Assembly: GCA_030710605.1 (NCBI GenBank) | Contig: CP092865.1 | Coordinates: 135,425,500 to 135,489,499, forward strand | DNA: 64,000 nt | Reading direction: 5' to 3' | Source: Cordylochernes scorpioides | Lineage: Eukaryota > Arthropoda > Arachnida > Pseudoscorpiones > Chernetidae | Part shown: piece by piece, positions 23,454 through 33,290 of the stretch | Layout: each line of letters opens with the position of its first letter | How positions within the stretch are numbered: the stretch's first letter is position 1 | Translations under genes and position numbers: made by a program | The notes under the pieces: model-generated | Database searches by the model: none | The model's input: only the letters and a program-made list of their open reading frames with translations | What the model was told of the DNA's origin: nothing

Positions 23454-23834
23454 AATGCATTTTTGAAGGGAGAGGTGCCTCTTTAGGTACATATATATGA
23501 TCTGCCTTCATCTACATTCTGCTCAGTAAATATTGCTTTGCACATCAAACATGATGCAACAATAACATCATTAATTTCTTACCCCAAAATAAGTTTGTTA
23601 TTTAGCCAATGTGCAAATATGAAGGTCTAAAGCTGTGACGTCTTACATTCAAATATAATTCTAATCTGTTCAAATTTCAACCAAATATTGTGGAAACATC
23701 ATTTTATTTATTTCAGATGACATTTTTGTTTTACTGGCAATGGGTTTCTTTTCAATAATATCATCAAATATTATCTTTACAGACTAAACATTTGCTTTAC
23801 ATTAAATATAATTAGAATTTCATGATAATAAAAT

Positions 23835-24094
23835 CAAGGTAATAAGACCAAATACAAATAAATAAATAGTGTGTGATGTTTCGGTAACAGCGTTGTTATC
23901 ATCTTCAGACAAAAGTACTGAATGAGAAATTTTACCACAGCATGTTTTAAAATGTGGTAAAATTTCTCATTCAGTACTTTTGTCTGAAGATGGTAACAAC
24001 ACTGTTACTGAAACGTCATACACTATTTATTTATTTATTTGGATTTGGTCTTATTACCTTGTGTTTATAATCTATAATCCAAATTGTGCATTAT
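23835..24094. repeat. Complete foldback element with two hammerhead-like cores
   Basis: Long inverted arms start caaggtaataagaccaaat on the left and end in the inverse plus 'ataatccaaattgtgc' on the right. Each arm holds one ribozyme-like core pointing inward-to-outward on its own strand. The plus-strand core at 23977-24023 has CTGAAGA, a stem II, GAAAC and GTC. The minus-strand core has ATC at the cleavage triplet. Confidence 0.8.
23977..24023 (+). ncRNA. Hammerhead ribozyme-like motif
   Basis: In order: TGT, CTGAAGA (the fifth core base is free to vary), stem II (ggtaaca/tgttact), GAA, AC-GT, C, then ATACAC. Stem I pairs TGT with ACA only weakly here (ATA). Stem III is only AC/GT without a loop, so cleavage would need two RNAs to pair. 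Confidence 0.4.
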
Positions 24095-24434
24095 CAATTT
24101 CATGATAAATTACTCAGCTGTTTGCTATAAATCTGATTAATGGTGATACTAAAAGTATTACTTTTTCTCCCTTATAATGCAGTTTTAATAAAATTGTCCT
24201 TTGAGTTTTAAAATTTATTTACCTCTTCTTAGTTTCTCTCTAGATATTTATATTGGGCTATATTCTCTTATCAGTAAAAAATCCAGATGAATTATCAGTT
24301 TTATCTACTTGCTCAATCATGATGACAATGCTATAATTTTTAGCACGTTTTTTTTGTTAGATATCTCTCTCAACATATTTTTATTTCTATTTGCTTACTC
24401 ATAATGACTGGGTTAATTAGCACTCCTATAAATT

Positions 24435-24776
24435 AGATTCATTAGGGGGTGTCGGTGGAAGGCTGGTTAAACCGTTTGGTTTCCGACCACTACGACCCGG
24501 GTTCGATTCCCGCATTGGACACTTTTTTCTGTTTAAAAAAAAAAGAAAAAATGCTCCAATGGCCCCCGATTCTTGCAAAAGTCCAACCCCACCAGCGAGT
24601 GCAAGTAACCAAACGGGGCTCTGGCACATTTGTAAGTGCAAAGTCGAATTGCTTTTCACATGTGTAGACATGTGGTGCGCTTACAGAAAAAGCAGTCGCT
24701 AACTACCCACCATGATTATCATAGCCTGTACCACCACGTGTACTAGGGATAAGCAAAAAAAAAAAAAAAGATTCAT
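24435..24776 (+). mobile_element. Full-length tRNA-derived SINE
   Basis: The body 24443-24768 lies between 8-bp duplications (agattcat). The tRNA-like head has a perfect B box (gggttcgattcc near 24499). A T-rich/A-rich linker, the conserved middle, the palindromic 'cacatgtgtagacatgtgg' and a poly-A tail after 'agggataagc' follow. This is the best reference copy in the window. Confidence 0.9.
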
Positions 24777-25945
24777 GCATTCTTTTGTGTACTCTCAAAA
24801 TTTATTTAATACTTTTCTCCATTTTATTTTTATATATTTTTATTTTAGCTTCTCAAAAATTTTCTTTGTTTCTTTATTTTATATCATTTGTTTGCTTTAT
24901 TTAGTTATTTTTATCCTCTTTCGTTTGATATACTTTTAATTATATTTAATCAAAATGTTTCCTTTTTTTTCAATTTCCTATTAGGTTTCTGTTTTTTTTT
25001 TAAAAATTAACATACTTATCAAAAAGAATGTTACGCCTTTGAAATAGTTTCTAATTTTGATAACAGATGGCGCACTAGTGCATCATACTTATCAATTACC
25101 TGGAAGTCTTGAAATTGATTAAAAAACTTATGAGCACGAAACAAAATTAGCAAGTTAAATAAATTTTTTTTTTTCAGAATGTAACAAAAGGCTTGAGAGA
25201 ATAAGTTATGTAAAAGCTTTTAAAAGGGTTAAATTGATTCATATGGTTTTATATATATATTTTTTTATTGAAAATGACAAATTCATTTGTTAGAGTTCTA
25301 GAGCATGCAGATAATATGATAGCTGGATAAATTCGGAACTTACAGTTAAAAAAATTAACAGTGAAAAATTATAGAATATAAGAGTATTTGTAATTATGGC
25401 TCCTGTAGCACTAGTTCAAAGTGGCATAAATTCCCATTGGTATCAAATAAAAATATAGGAAATTTGAGCTATAAAATAGTTCACATTCCTAAAACAGATG
25501 GCGCGCTAATGCATTGTATAAATATGTTAATATAAAACATAATCTGTTAAATATCAATAAAATAAACTTTAAGTTTTAAAATACGTATAAATTAAATGTC
25601 ATCAAACATTATGAAACAAAATCATCATCATTTTGTGATCACAAAATATGCAAATTAATCTCTTATTATACTAATTTGCATCGGGTAGTTGGCGATCTAA
25701 GGATACACTCGATTAGCTTGGTTTACCAAGATGTTATACTACTTGCTAATTTGCATATTCGGGGGCTAAAACTATGTCTAATTACTTGAAGATCTAAATA
25801 TTCCTAGTAAAATGTCACACAGATAGTTTGAATAAATTTAGTTTAAAATTATTTATATAAATAGCTTAAAGTTTTAGGAGAATATTCATGCATTAAAAGA
25901 GGCATCTCTCCTTTTAAAAATGTATTTTAGTCTACTACCCTAGAC
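24777..25945. other. AT-rich intergenic sequence with octamer motifs
   Basis: No gene is seen. Short 'acagatggcgc' motifs lie near 25065 and 25494. Three octamer motifs (ATGCAAAT or ATTTGCAT) lie at 25648-25655, 25674-25681 and 25749-25756. Confidence 0.5.
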
Positions 25946-26634
25946 CAGGGGTCGGCAAACTGTGGCTCTTTGGATGTGAATCTGCGGCTCTTTATATAGT
26001 TCCAAAAAGAAAAATGGTGCATTCCAGAAGAGAATGTTTTAGAACGTTCTAGAAAAATGTAGAAAAATCGGAGAACAACGGATTGGCCAATCAGTAGCGA
26101 TTGCGCAATGCTAAAGCCGGGCGGCTTTGTGATTGGCTAACCAACCATGACCGTTCTGGAAAGATCTACTCCGGTATATATAGGGATGAGGAACTCATGG
26201 AAGGGAAGTCGAAGAACGAAGCTACGTGGTGTACTCCAAGCAAGCTGCTGTCTCAAGAGGTCGGACTGCTGCCTACCGCCGACGCCGGTGTACTTCCTGG
26301 AAGATTCTAGAAGGTTCTACGAACTTCTGTCTCCTGTTCTGCTCCTGCTTTCCCTCACCGTGCTGCAGTTGGTGAGTTTGTAACTGCTGTGTTCTTTATT
26401 GTTGTTTTATTTTTGCACTCTTCTGTAATTATTTTATTGATTAGGCTTAAATAAAGTCCTAAAGATCCTTTGTACCCACGGAAGTTATTCTTTGTTAACC
26501 AACAACGCAACATTATTATTTATACGAGTACTATTTATTGTTGGCAGGAATAAAATGTGTGGCTCTTCAAAAACTTTGAAATTTAGTAAATTGTAATTTT
26601 TGACTCTTCCGACTCAAAAGTTTGCCAACCCCTG
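25946..26634 (+). mobile_element. hAT-like non-autonomous element carrying promoter-like sequence
   Basis: Terminal inverted repeats are CAGGGGTCGGCAAACT at the left and the inverse of AGTTTGCCAACCCCTG at the right, a pattern typical of hAT elements. The flanking 8-mers ccctagac and cactagaa agree at 6 of 8 bases, consistent with an old 8-bp target duplication. The ends carry 'gtggctctt' repeats. The inside (26030-26510) is unlike the ends: it has heat-shock elements, CCAAT boxes, a TATA box, a possible 5' UTR and splice donor, and an AATAAA. No transposase is present. Confidence 0.7.
26030..26182 (+). promoter_or_regulatory. Heat-shock-type promoter inside the hAT-like element
   Basis: A perfect heat-shock element (GAAcgTTCtaGAA) lies at 26042-26054. 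Inverted and direct CCAAT boxes (attggccaat) lie at 26082-26091, another ATTGG at 26132-26136, TTCtgGAA at 26154-26161 and TATATATA at 26175-26182. A second perfect heat-shock element (TTCtaGAAggTTC) lies downstream at 26305-26317. The arrangement resembles an hsp70-type promoter and leader, or the LTR of a stress-responsive retroelement. Activity is inferred. Confidence 0.45.
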
Positions 26635-26644
26635 CACTAGAACA

Positions 26645-26800
26645 ACGTAAAGAATGAGCCACAACACCAGTTTTGGCAAATTTAGACAAATAGCCAACAA
26701 CCTGTATACCGTGGTTTTAGGGCTTTGGCCCTCATCAGTACAGGTGCGGCTTCGATATTTCACAGCATCTTGCGAGTGGAGTTATGACATTGGCCGAATT
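26645..26800. repeat. Dispersed repeat ('acctgtataccgtggtt' family), second copy
   Basis: It is homologous to 22020-22262 and includes 'ggctttggccctcatcagtac'. It begins right after the hAT-like element. From 26801 to 27180 nothing is recognised. Confidence 0.55.
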
Positions 26801-27189
26801 TTCCAAGAAGATGTTTAAGCTGGTTAAGTGACGGGGCCTGGCCTAGAAACCTACATAGAGTTGAGGTAGGTGGTATTCATAGTGTATTTTTGGTACACAC
26901 ACATTCATTATATATATTTTCTATTCTATTATTCATTATTATTCACATCTTTTCTATTCTATTCCCCTTGAATTATAATAAAGAGGCAGTGATCACTGTG
27001 GTGAGATACTAACGTACACCTGACATCACGAGGGAAAACAACCAGAAGCGCGTTTATTTCCTGAAAGACCGCCATCATGATATTCATATCGCTGCTACTG
27101 ATTCATCATATCTCACCCCAGCTAATAAAACTCCTTATGTTACCTTTTTTACCCAACCTCAACTTCTGATAGAAAAGGTCCCGTCTTTT

Positions 27190-27860
27190 CTAGGACTTTC
27201 TTAAACGCTCCGAACACATGTAAGGAAGGTCTATTGGAGAGTTCTGGACTGTATGGAGAGTAGTGTCTCCAGAATTTCCAATATAATCCGTTTTGGGCGC
27301 CTCAGCGTTATGAGGACGGGCATGCAGAAGACAGACCTTTCGTGACAAACATCTAAGTCTTCTGTAGTCCCACACGGATGGTAGTTCCACGAAAGGCAAA
27401 AAAATATGTGCGATGAATTCCTCGTAATTAACGAATGCAACTGCAAAATATCTTTCAAACCAGACAAAAAGAAGCGATATTTCCTACACCTGAGGCATTG
27501 CTTGCTTTGTCCTTTCTAGGACGTATCAGTCACCAATCATTAAGCGTTCCAAGCGATTCTTAATAACTGTTGAGAATCTCTGAACTTGTGTCTCGCTGAA
27601 CGATTTTCTACTGGCTTGTTGTACGGACATGACAGGACATTCTAGATCTCTGCTAAGACAACAGTTCGTATTGAGTCACATACGGTAATTTGGTGAACCT
27701 CCGGATGGATGGTTTCTTACAGTATCTCCTCCTCAATGGTGAATAGTATCGTTCGGCCCAATCAAACCATTCTGTACAATGTGCCTTCCTTGACATATCA
27801 TCATATAGGGTTTCCAGACTGGTAAACTGAGGTGTTGGTTCTCTCAGCAACTAGGAATCG
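27190..27860 (-). pseudogene. Degraded mariner-type transposase
   Basis: Read in two or three frames on the minus strand, the order fits a mariner transposase. A helix-turn-helix end comes first (MSRKAHCTEWF, like MSRTQ..EWF), at 27650-27850. A catalytic segment follows (SRKVCLLHARPHNAEAPK, like the usual LLHDNARPH), at about 27290-27340, and then a 'SP.DLP' block. Frameshifts and stops break the frame, and the D-N before ARPH is lost. It has no function. Terminal repeats were not identified. Confidence 0.6.
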
Positions 27861-28109
27861 TATATTTGGACGGTGTTTGATTACTAGAGTATAACTGTAT
27901 CGGCACGTCTCTCGTGTGATGAATTTAGCTCTATGTGTTGTGGAAAATGTAATCACTTGTTACTCACACTTACTGTTACTTTATTTTATATCGAAATATA
28001 ATTGTTGTTTTATATATTTTTTAACTCTATCTTTTAAATAAATATCCCCTTTTACATTCCCAATACATATTCACAACAGGCTTTCTATACACATACAATT
28101 TCACAATTA

Positions 28110-28186
28110 CACACCACTATACCACTCACAACACACACCACTATACCACTCACAACACACACCACTAAACCACTTATAACACACAC
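28110..28186. repeat. 24-bp tandem repeat (about 3 copies)
   Basis: The unit is acacaccactataccactcacaac. Around it, 27861-28811 is sequence in which I recognise no gene; 28230-28500 is less AT-rich and may be old element sequence. Confidence 0.7.
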
Positions 28187-28811
28187 ATAATTGATATCGT
28201 AGAATTCTATTTTTTATTAAAAATTTGGGGAAGCCATTTTACCTCTGGCGATCTAATCAACCCCTGACGTCATGAGTCCTGCCAAGACGACCAACAGTAG
28301 ATATGCCTAAGACCAATCGCCAGCTCGGCTAAAAAATGACCTATAGTCAAATCGTCATCGCTAAACCATGGCCTATGGTGGCATACCTATGGCCAGTTGT
28401 CGTGACAGGACAAGTTTTCACCAGGAGGTAGTCAGACCCGAGGTTCATAGAGGCTTCCCCGGCGGGCGCTGGGCCGGCAATGGCAACAATGGGTCGTTTC
28501 TAGGAATTCTTTAGACTTTCTAATTCTCTATCTATCGAAGAATGAAGCAATTCATATGAGATACATTAATTATGAATTTTGGATCAAACTTATTTATTGA
28601 TATCTTCCAGTATTTCGACCTTGTTGCCTCTGCTAGGAACATCCACTACAAACACTTGGAATTCTATCCAGACCACGGATTATTGGAAGAATAAATAGTT
28701 TGAGCCAAGATATAGGCAATCTCTTCTTAATTTATATATAAGAATGTTAAAATGGATAAATTGTAATGAAATAATATTTAGAATAATAAAAAAAAAATTG
28801 ACTTAATAATA

Positions 28812-29038
28812 CAGGGTGGCCAATAAGTCCTGAACCCTTTCATATTTTAAAATAAAAAATTAAGAAGAGAGAGGCGAATATTTTAGGTAATTTTAATTCT
28901 TTCTTCAATATCGAGGGATGACATTTTCTGAATTAAACTTGATGGAACCTGAACACACATATTAATTAGACAAATATTATAAATAATTTATTAGTTTAAA
29001 TATTTTAAAAATGGTATCGGTACTTGTGGGCCGCCCTG
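28812..29038. mobile_element. Short mariner-like MITE
   Basis: The left end is CAGGGTGGCCAATAAGTCC after TA. The right end is the inverse of CAGGGCGGCCCACAAGTAC. These are typical mariner-like ends. The 227-bp body has no coding capacity. Confidence 0.65.
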
Positions 29039-29126
29039 GAATTATATAATGCCAGTTTAGCGCAAGCTCAAATTTAACTATTAAATTACGATTTATTATA
29101 TTTATATATTTTATATTTATAATTAA

Positions 29127-29481
29127 CTAGACGAATGGCCCGGGCAACGCCCGGGTTTTACCCGAGTGCGTATATATTTTAAAAATGTTTTAATTAAAAT
29201 ACTATTCGTTACAATTATAAATTGGCGCCGTGGATGTCTCTCTTGTGAAACGTCCCGCCCCAAACTGTGTGTGTCTTGAAAATATAAAAATAAAAATGTG
29301 AACGGAAAAATATGTCCAGGGTAGCCTAGTGGTCATGGCATCTGCCCGGTAAGCGGAAGGTCGTGGGTTCGATTCCCATCCCTTGACACTTTTTTTATTT
29401 TTTTCATTCTGACCAAAATCTATCCGTGAACTTCACACAGTGAACTTCACACAGAGAGAATAAGGCAATTATATAAGTAGA
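29127..29481 (-). mobile_element. Non-autonomous Helitron carrying a tRNA-like sequence
   Basis: On the minus strand it starts TCTACTTATATAATTGCC and ends with a CCCGGGCGTTGCCCGGG hairpin, then CTAG, then T. The TC start, 3' hairpin, CTAG end and A|T insertion are Helitron hallmarks. The left flank (in element orientation) is ggatta from a foldback element, the remainder of which continues at 29482-29550. It encloses a tRNA-Thr-like gene remnant. Confidence 0.75.
29315..29387 (+). tRNA. tRNA-Thr(GGT)-like sequence or SINE head, probable pseudogene
   Basis: It folds as a cloverleaf. The 7-bp acceptor tccaggg/cccttga has one mismatch. The A box TAGCCTAGTGG and B box GGTTCGATTCC are both perfect. 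The anticodon stem is tctgc/gcgga. The loop ccggtaa gives anticodon GGT (Thr). Position 33 is C instead of the near-universal T, so a functional tRNA is unlikely. An oligo-T terminator follows. It differs from the window's main SINE. Confidence 0.6.
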
Positions 29482-29550
29482 TAATCCAAATTGTGCCTTA
29501 TCACACACTATTTTTTTATTTGGCCTTATTACCTTGTGTTTATAATCTAT
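29482..29550. repeat. Foldback element fragment
   Basis: It contains 'taatccaaattgtgccttatc' and then 'cacactatttttttatttggccttattaccttgtg', the terminal arm of the foldback family. It is the target of the adjacent Helitron. Confidence 0.65.
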
Positions 29551-29680
29551 GACGTAATGCCGGCGGCGCGCGCCCGTTGGCTGCCGGCGAGCACGTGACC
29601 TCCCTGTGCGCGCGCATCCGTGACAGAACCGGCCGGCCCATGACGGTCGTGACTATATATATAATGGATGGATAATAATA

Positions 29681-29711
<31 letters not shown>

Positions 29712-29820
29712 TATTATTATTATTATTATCATTAGGAAATGATAATGATCATAATGATGATGCGCGCATCCGTGACAGAACCGGCCGGCCGGCCCATGAC
29801 GGTCGTGACTATATATGTTG
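29551..29820. repeat. GC-rich segment with TAA microsatellite
   Basis: A GC-rich block at 29556-29650 contains ATTGG/CCAAT-like and CACGTGAC motifs. It is followed by (TAA)n/(TTA)n from 29674 to 29735. A second copy of 'gcgcgcatccgtgacagaacc' lies at 29761-29810. A related GC-rich block lies in the Helitron at 38557-39303. Confidence 0.6.
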
Positions 29821-30139
29821 ATAATACAATTAAAGCTTAATTTGTAATGGGCACATCAACAAATTCTTTCTGCGTTCGAGTTAAAAAAAAAAGAAAATAT
29901 TAAGTACCAATCAAAAAGAGCAACTTAGCTTATGTTATTTACAAGGAATAATATAGTTACAGGTTCTTTACACATATATAAAAAAAGTGTACAATGCAGG
30001 ATTCAATCCCGGTTCGTGACTGTAGGAACTCGACGGTTTATACCTCTCGTCTGCCGACATTGCTGGTCCTGTTCAGTTCAAAGGTGACTTTATTAGATTC
30101 CGCTCTCTCAAACCTAGCTTATGACATTTACAATGGAGA

Positions 30140-30350
30140 GTGTGTACACAGGTTCTTCACATTTACATTGTATTCAAACTCTGCCTTTGCCGGTCCCAAG
30201 CCCGGATGAAAAAGGAGGAGGAGGAACAGTAACAAGCTCACTAAAAAACCTGGGCTCAGTTGGCCCGGCTGATAGTATTCTGTAAGAGCTACTAATCCAG
30301 GGATACAGGATGAGCAGCGTCTGTACTCCATGTTAGGAGCTGCTGTACAT
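30140..30350 (+). repeat. Dispersed repeat, probably from a non-LTR retrotransposon
   Basis: It contains 'gccggtcccaagcccgg' and 'aaaaaggaggaggagg'. An inverted relative lies at 62025-62190. It precedes the endonuclease fragment. From 29821 to 30139 nothing is recognised. Confidence 0.55.
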
Positions 30351-30476
30351 GACGTCTGTTAGGACATTCATAGCAACTTAGTCCTTTAGGCAGCGTGAAT
30401 AAGTTGGTGGCGAGCAGTTTTGCCCCCTGTCCATGTCCATCTTTCTCATAACTCTCACGAGCGGCTTGAGTAACTA

Positions 30477-30723
30477 GAGCTTATTGCGGCAGCTGCCATC
30501 CAAGAGGAAGCATTGGTCCTCGGCGACTTTAACATCAGGGAAGAAAGGGAAATCTCTTCGGCCTCCCTGGATGCCCTCACCTCTCTACAGGATCTGGCTA
30601 CGCTGGTCGACGCAGCCACCCTGTTCGACGCCGCCCACCTGCACACCAGGGTCGCTAGTCACGACGAGCGCATTGAGAGCAGCCGACTGGACAGAATCCT
30701 AGTTCTTGCGGGCTTCCTGGATC
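30477..30723 (+). pseudogene. Non-LTR retrotransposon endonuclease fragment, cut by the gap
   Basis: The frame reads ALVLGDFNIREERE, then HLHTRVASHDERIESSRLDRILV. GDFN and SRLDRI are signature motifs of the APE-type endonuclease of non-LTR retrotransposons. The reading frame stays open to the assembly gap, so the missing part may lie inside it. The N-terminal part of the endonuclease is not visible. Confidence 0.7.
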
Positions 30724-30823
30724 NNNNNNNNNNNNNNNNNNNNNNNNNNNNNNNNNNNNNNNNNNNNNNNNNNNNNNNNNNNNNNNNNNNNNNNNNNNNN
30801 NNNNNNNNNNNNNNNNNNNNNNN
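30724..30823. other. Assembly gap, exactly 100 N
   Basis: A run of exactly 100 N is the usual placeholder for a scaffold join of unknown length. Different retroelements flank it, so the true distance and order of the two sides are not supported by sequence. Confidence 0.95.
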
Positions 30824-30944
30824 GACCTTCGAAGTTGAACCTGTGGACCAACCAACCAGGAGACGCCAAACAAGAGACCTGGTCCATGTACTGAGAATGA
30901 AACCCTACCATGACCCTGAGGACCAAGCTGATCTGTTCAAGTGA
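30824..30944 (+). pseudogene. Gypsy-type retroelement, end of the integrase region
   Basis: The frame reads TFEVEPVDQPTRRR, then LVHVLRMKPYHDPEDQADLF before a stop. VHV.RMKPYHD is typical of the C-terminal end of Ty3/Gypsy polyproteins. Everything upstream is lost in the gap. A frame running through the Ns into the left flank is an artefact. Confidence 0.65.
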
Positions 30945-30970
30945 TAATTACAGCGGGACGCTGTTCATCT

Positions 30971-31166
30971 AGGAAGGGGGCAATATCACTGAATAATTAT
31001 TTTAAATATTCTGTGGTATATCATCATAAATATTTGCATAGTCATCACCCCTTACCATTCTTGTATATTATTACTTGTAAATAAATTCTTAGCAATAGTT
31101 TGCATTTTATAAATAAATTATTTTTACTTAAACTTTTGTTATACTCGTTATCACTACCGTGACAAT
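30971..31166 (+). mobile_element. Polypurine tract and probable short 3' LTR of the Gypsy-type element
   Basis: A polypurine tract (aggaaggggg, 30971-30980) follows the stop codon, as expected just before a 3' LTR. AT-rich sequence with AATAAA follows, ending near 'ccgtgaca'. The left LTR lies outside the contig, so the ends are guesses. Confidence 0.4.
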
Positions 31167-31711
31167 ACTATATGTTCTATTTTGATGGGAGAGGCCTGGG
31201 GCGTCTATGAAATTGTATACTGGAGCCGTTGGCCATTTTGATTGGTGTTTCTTTCGGCGAATGACGGAGAGAGACAAGAATAAAAGAGGGTTTCTTTGCG
31301 AAAAGGCAGATTGAATCTGAGTCGCTCAGTGAGAGGACAGTCTTCAGACGGGAGACCAGACCTTTGCCGGCACTTTCGAGAAAAGGTAAGCCATTTGTCA
31401 TTATGACTTAGCGCCCCCCCCTTTTTTGTGTAGTAGCCAACCTAGATTTCGCATGGGCCCTAAAGGGCTATAAAGTAACTTCAGGTCACCTCTATCTAAA
31501 TTTTACTATGTAAATAGCATATCTTGTCAGTATAGACATGTTCCCAAATTTTAATTTATTTAAATAAATATCTAGAGAAAATTTCTTGTTTCCTCATACA
31601 TATTTCATTCCTTTTTGCTTTATGGTACTACCCCCCACACCTTAATTTCACAAATTGTACTATATCTTTGCTATGATATATTGACACAGCAACAGTTGCA
31701 AATTACGACTT
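31167..31711. other. Unassigned sequence with a possible splice donor
   Basis: A less AT-rich stretch (31180-31400) contains ataaaagagg near 31281 and ends with gagaaaag-gtaagc near 31386. It could be a non-coding first exon or an LTR leader. No protein is evident. Confidence 0.25.
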
Positions 31712-32172
31712 TATCAGGGCTACTTTGAAGGTATCTATCTGTGAGGTTTTAGTAATGTTTGTACTTTTATGTGTTTCAGTGCGTTATTCCATCATATTTA
31801 CCATTATACCATATTTTCTGATTCCTCGGGCTATTGTTACGCTGTTAGGAGGGTACGGCATGATGCAAACAGATTTGTATGTTTGACTATTGTTTGTGTT
31901 ATTTGGGCTATAAAAATGCCTTAATAATGAATCTATTTACAGTATCAGGGCTACTTTGAGGGTATCTATCTGTCAGGTTTTAGTAATGTTTGTACTTTTA
32001 TGTGTTTCAGTGCGTTATTCCATCATATTTACCATTATACCATATTTTCTGATTCCTCGGGCTATTGTTACGCTGTTAGGAGGGTACGGCATGATGCAAA
32101 CAGATTTGTATGTTTGACTATTGTTTGTGTTATTTGGGCTATAAAAATGCCTTAATATGAATCTATTTACAG
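31712..32172 (+). repeat. Direct tandem duplication of 231 bp
   Basis: Copies at 31712-31942 and 31943-32172 both start tatcagggctacttt and end atgaatctatttacag. They differ by a few bases, including a one-base indel, so the duplication is recent. Confidence 0.9.
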
Positions 32173-32659
32173 TTGATCTGTAGAAATTATAGAGATCTGT
32201 TGCTATAATTTTCCTCTATGAAATAGCTCCCAGCGTCTTCAGTGGGTTGCTAAACCTCCAGAAGGAGTCTTTTATAGATTGCCCAATTTAATAACGATTT
32301 CATGGGTTGTCTGATGAAATTGTATACTAGTGTCGTGGCTGTTTCCATCTTTAGACCTTTGTTCTGACAATATTATATGCTCGATCCCTGCTTTAACTCA
32401 ACTCTTAATCAATTACAGAGTTTTCCCCCCCCTTTTTTTTTTTTTTTTTACTTTATTTATCCTGTTTGCACAAATTGCATTACATGTGATGATGTAAAGA
32501 CATATGTCGATAGTGCATCATTGACAGCTGTGCTTCTATTATACAACATTGAGGTCTTGCTGCGGGTTATATACATGGGGTTGTTGGCCTAAATTGCTAT
32601 ATATATATATACTTAAGTAAGGAAACTTTAATGGGTCACATCGTGTATCCTCCCTTTTC

Positions 32660-32780
32660 ATCTATCCAAACCGGGAACGCAACAGAGCCAAGCCCTCCCA
32701 ATATATTTTTCATCGCAGTAAGGACAGTAGAAGTTCGTTTTATGTATAAAAGAAACATTCGCGCTTTTAAAATCCTTTTA
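32660..32780. repeat. Fragment of a second foldback family
   Basis: It contains 'gccctcccaatatat', 'cagtaaggacagtagaag' and 'aaagaaacattcg', the order seen at 44815-45245. From 32173 to 32659 I see only AT-rich sequence. Confidence 0.55.
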
Positions 32781-32933
32781 TTTTATACAAAAGTAATTGC
32801 CCTTTGAAGAGCAAAATTTGCTCGAAAGCTTGAATAAATCTAATATAAAAGAGGCTTTTTACCCAAATTCTATTTTCCCTTTTCAAACTTTGCATTTATT
32901 AGCATTGAATTTGTATCAAGAGAGAAAATATCT

Positions 32934-33287
32934 TCAGGTGAGTGCAAGAAAAATCATCGCACTTTCCTTCATGAAAATAAGCTCTCTTTTTATTCCACAT
33001 TCTTCAATAGCAACATCAGCGATTTCTATAAAAATTAATGTGCTATTGGACAATCCATTTACATCTGCATCTTCATATCTTACGAGTTGATTTCTCTGCT
33101 TCACAATACTTTGGGGAAGGTCTTCAATCAGGGTTGAAAAACCCAAATCTTGAATCCATGTCTGCAATGTTTTACTGAACCCTGGTCTACAAACTAGTCT
33201 AATTACAAGGGCTTGTTTGTAATGTTTGGTCTTAAACGACAAGCCTAAGCTGTACATATTATTGGAATGGGTCAATAGTTTTCGCAC
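32934..33287 (-). CDS. Unrecognised 117-codon open frame
   Basis: Starting MRKLLTHSNN, it encodes a mixed-composition protein without low complexity, with motifs such as WIQDLGFSTLIEDLP and VIRLVCRPGF. I do not recognise a family. It has no clear splice sites or neighbours that explain it. In DNA this AT-rich, a 117-codon frame with balanced composition is more than expected by chance, but it may be a decayed element or an exon of an unknown gene. Confidence 0.25.
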   Translation of the reverse strand: MRKLLTHSNNMYSLGLSFKTKHYKQALVIRLVCRPGFSKTLQTWIQDLGFSTLIEDLPQSIVKQRNQLVRYEDADVNGLSNSTLIFIEIADVAIEECGIKRELIFMKESAMIFLALT

Positions 33288-33290
33288 AGA

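Noticed and set aside
24443..24540. A functional tRNA gene at the head of the SINE
   Set aside because: The B box is good but the cloverleaf is incomplete, and the same head is repeated in all copies with SINE body and A tail.
27653..27850. A genuine small gene on the minus strand
   Set aside because: It matches the N-terminal part of a mariner transposase with later frameshifts, so it is a transposon remnant.
29547..29732. Frame starting with a long isoleucine run
   Set aside because: It is the (TAA)n/(TTA)n microsatellite read through.
30513..30944. A 143-codon frame running through the N gap
   Set aside because: It joins a non-LTR endonuclease to a Gypsy polyprotein end through 100 placeholder Ns; the join is an artefact.
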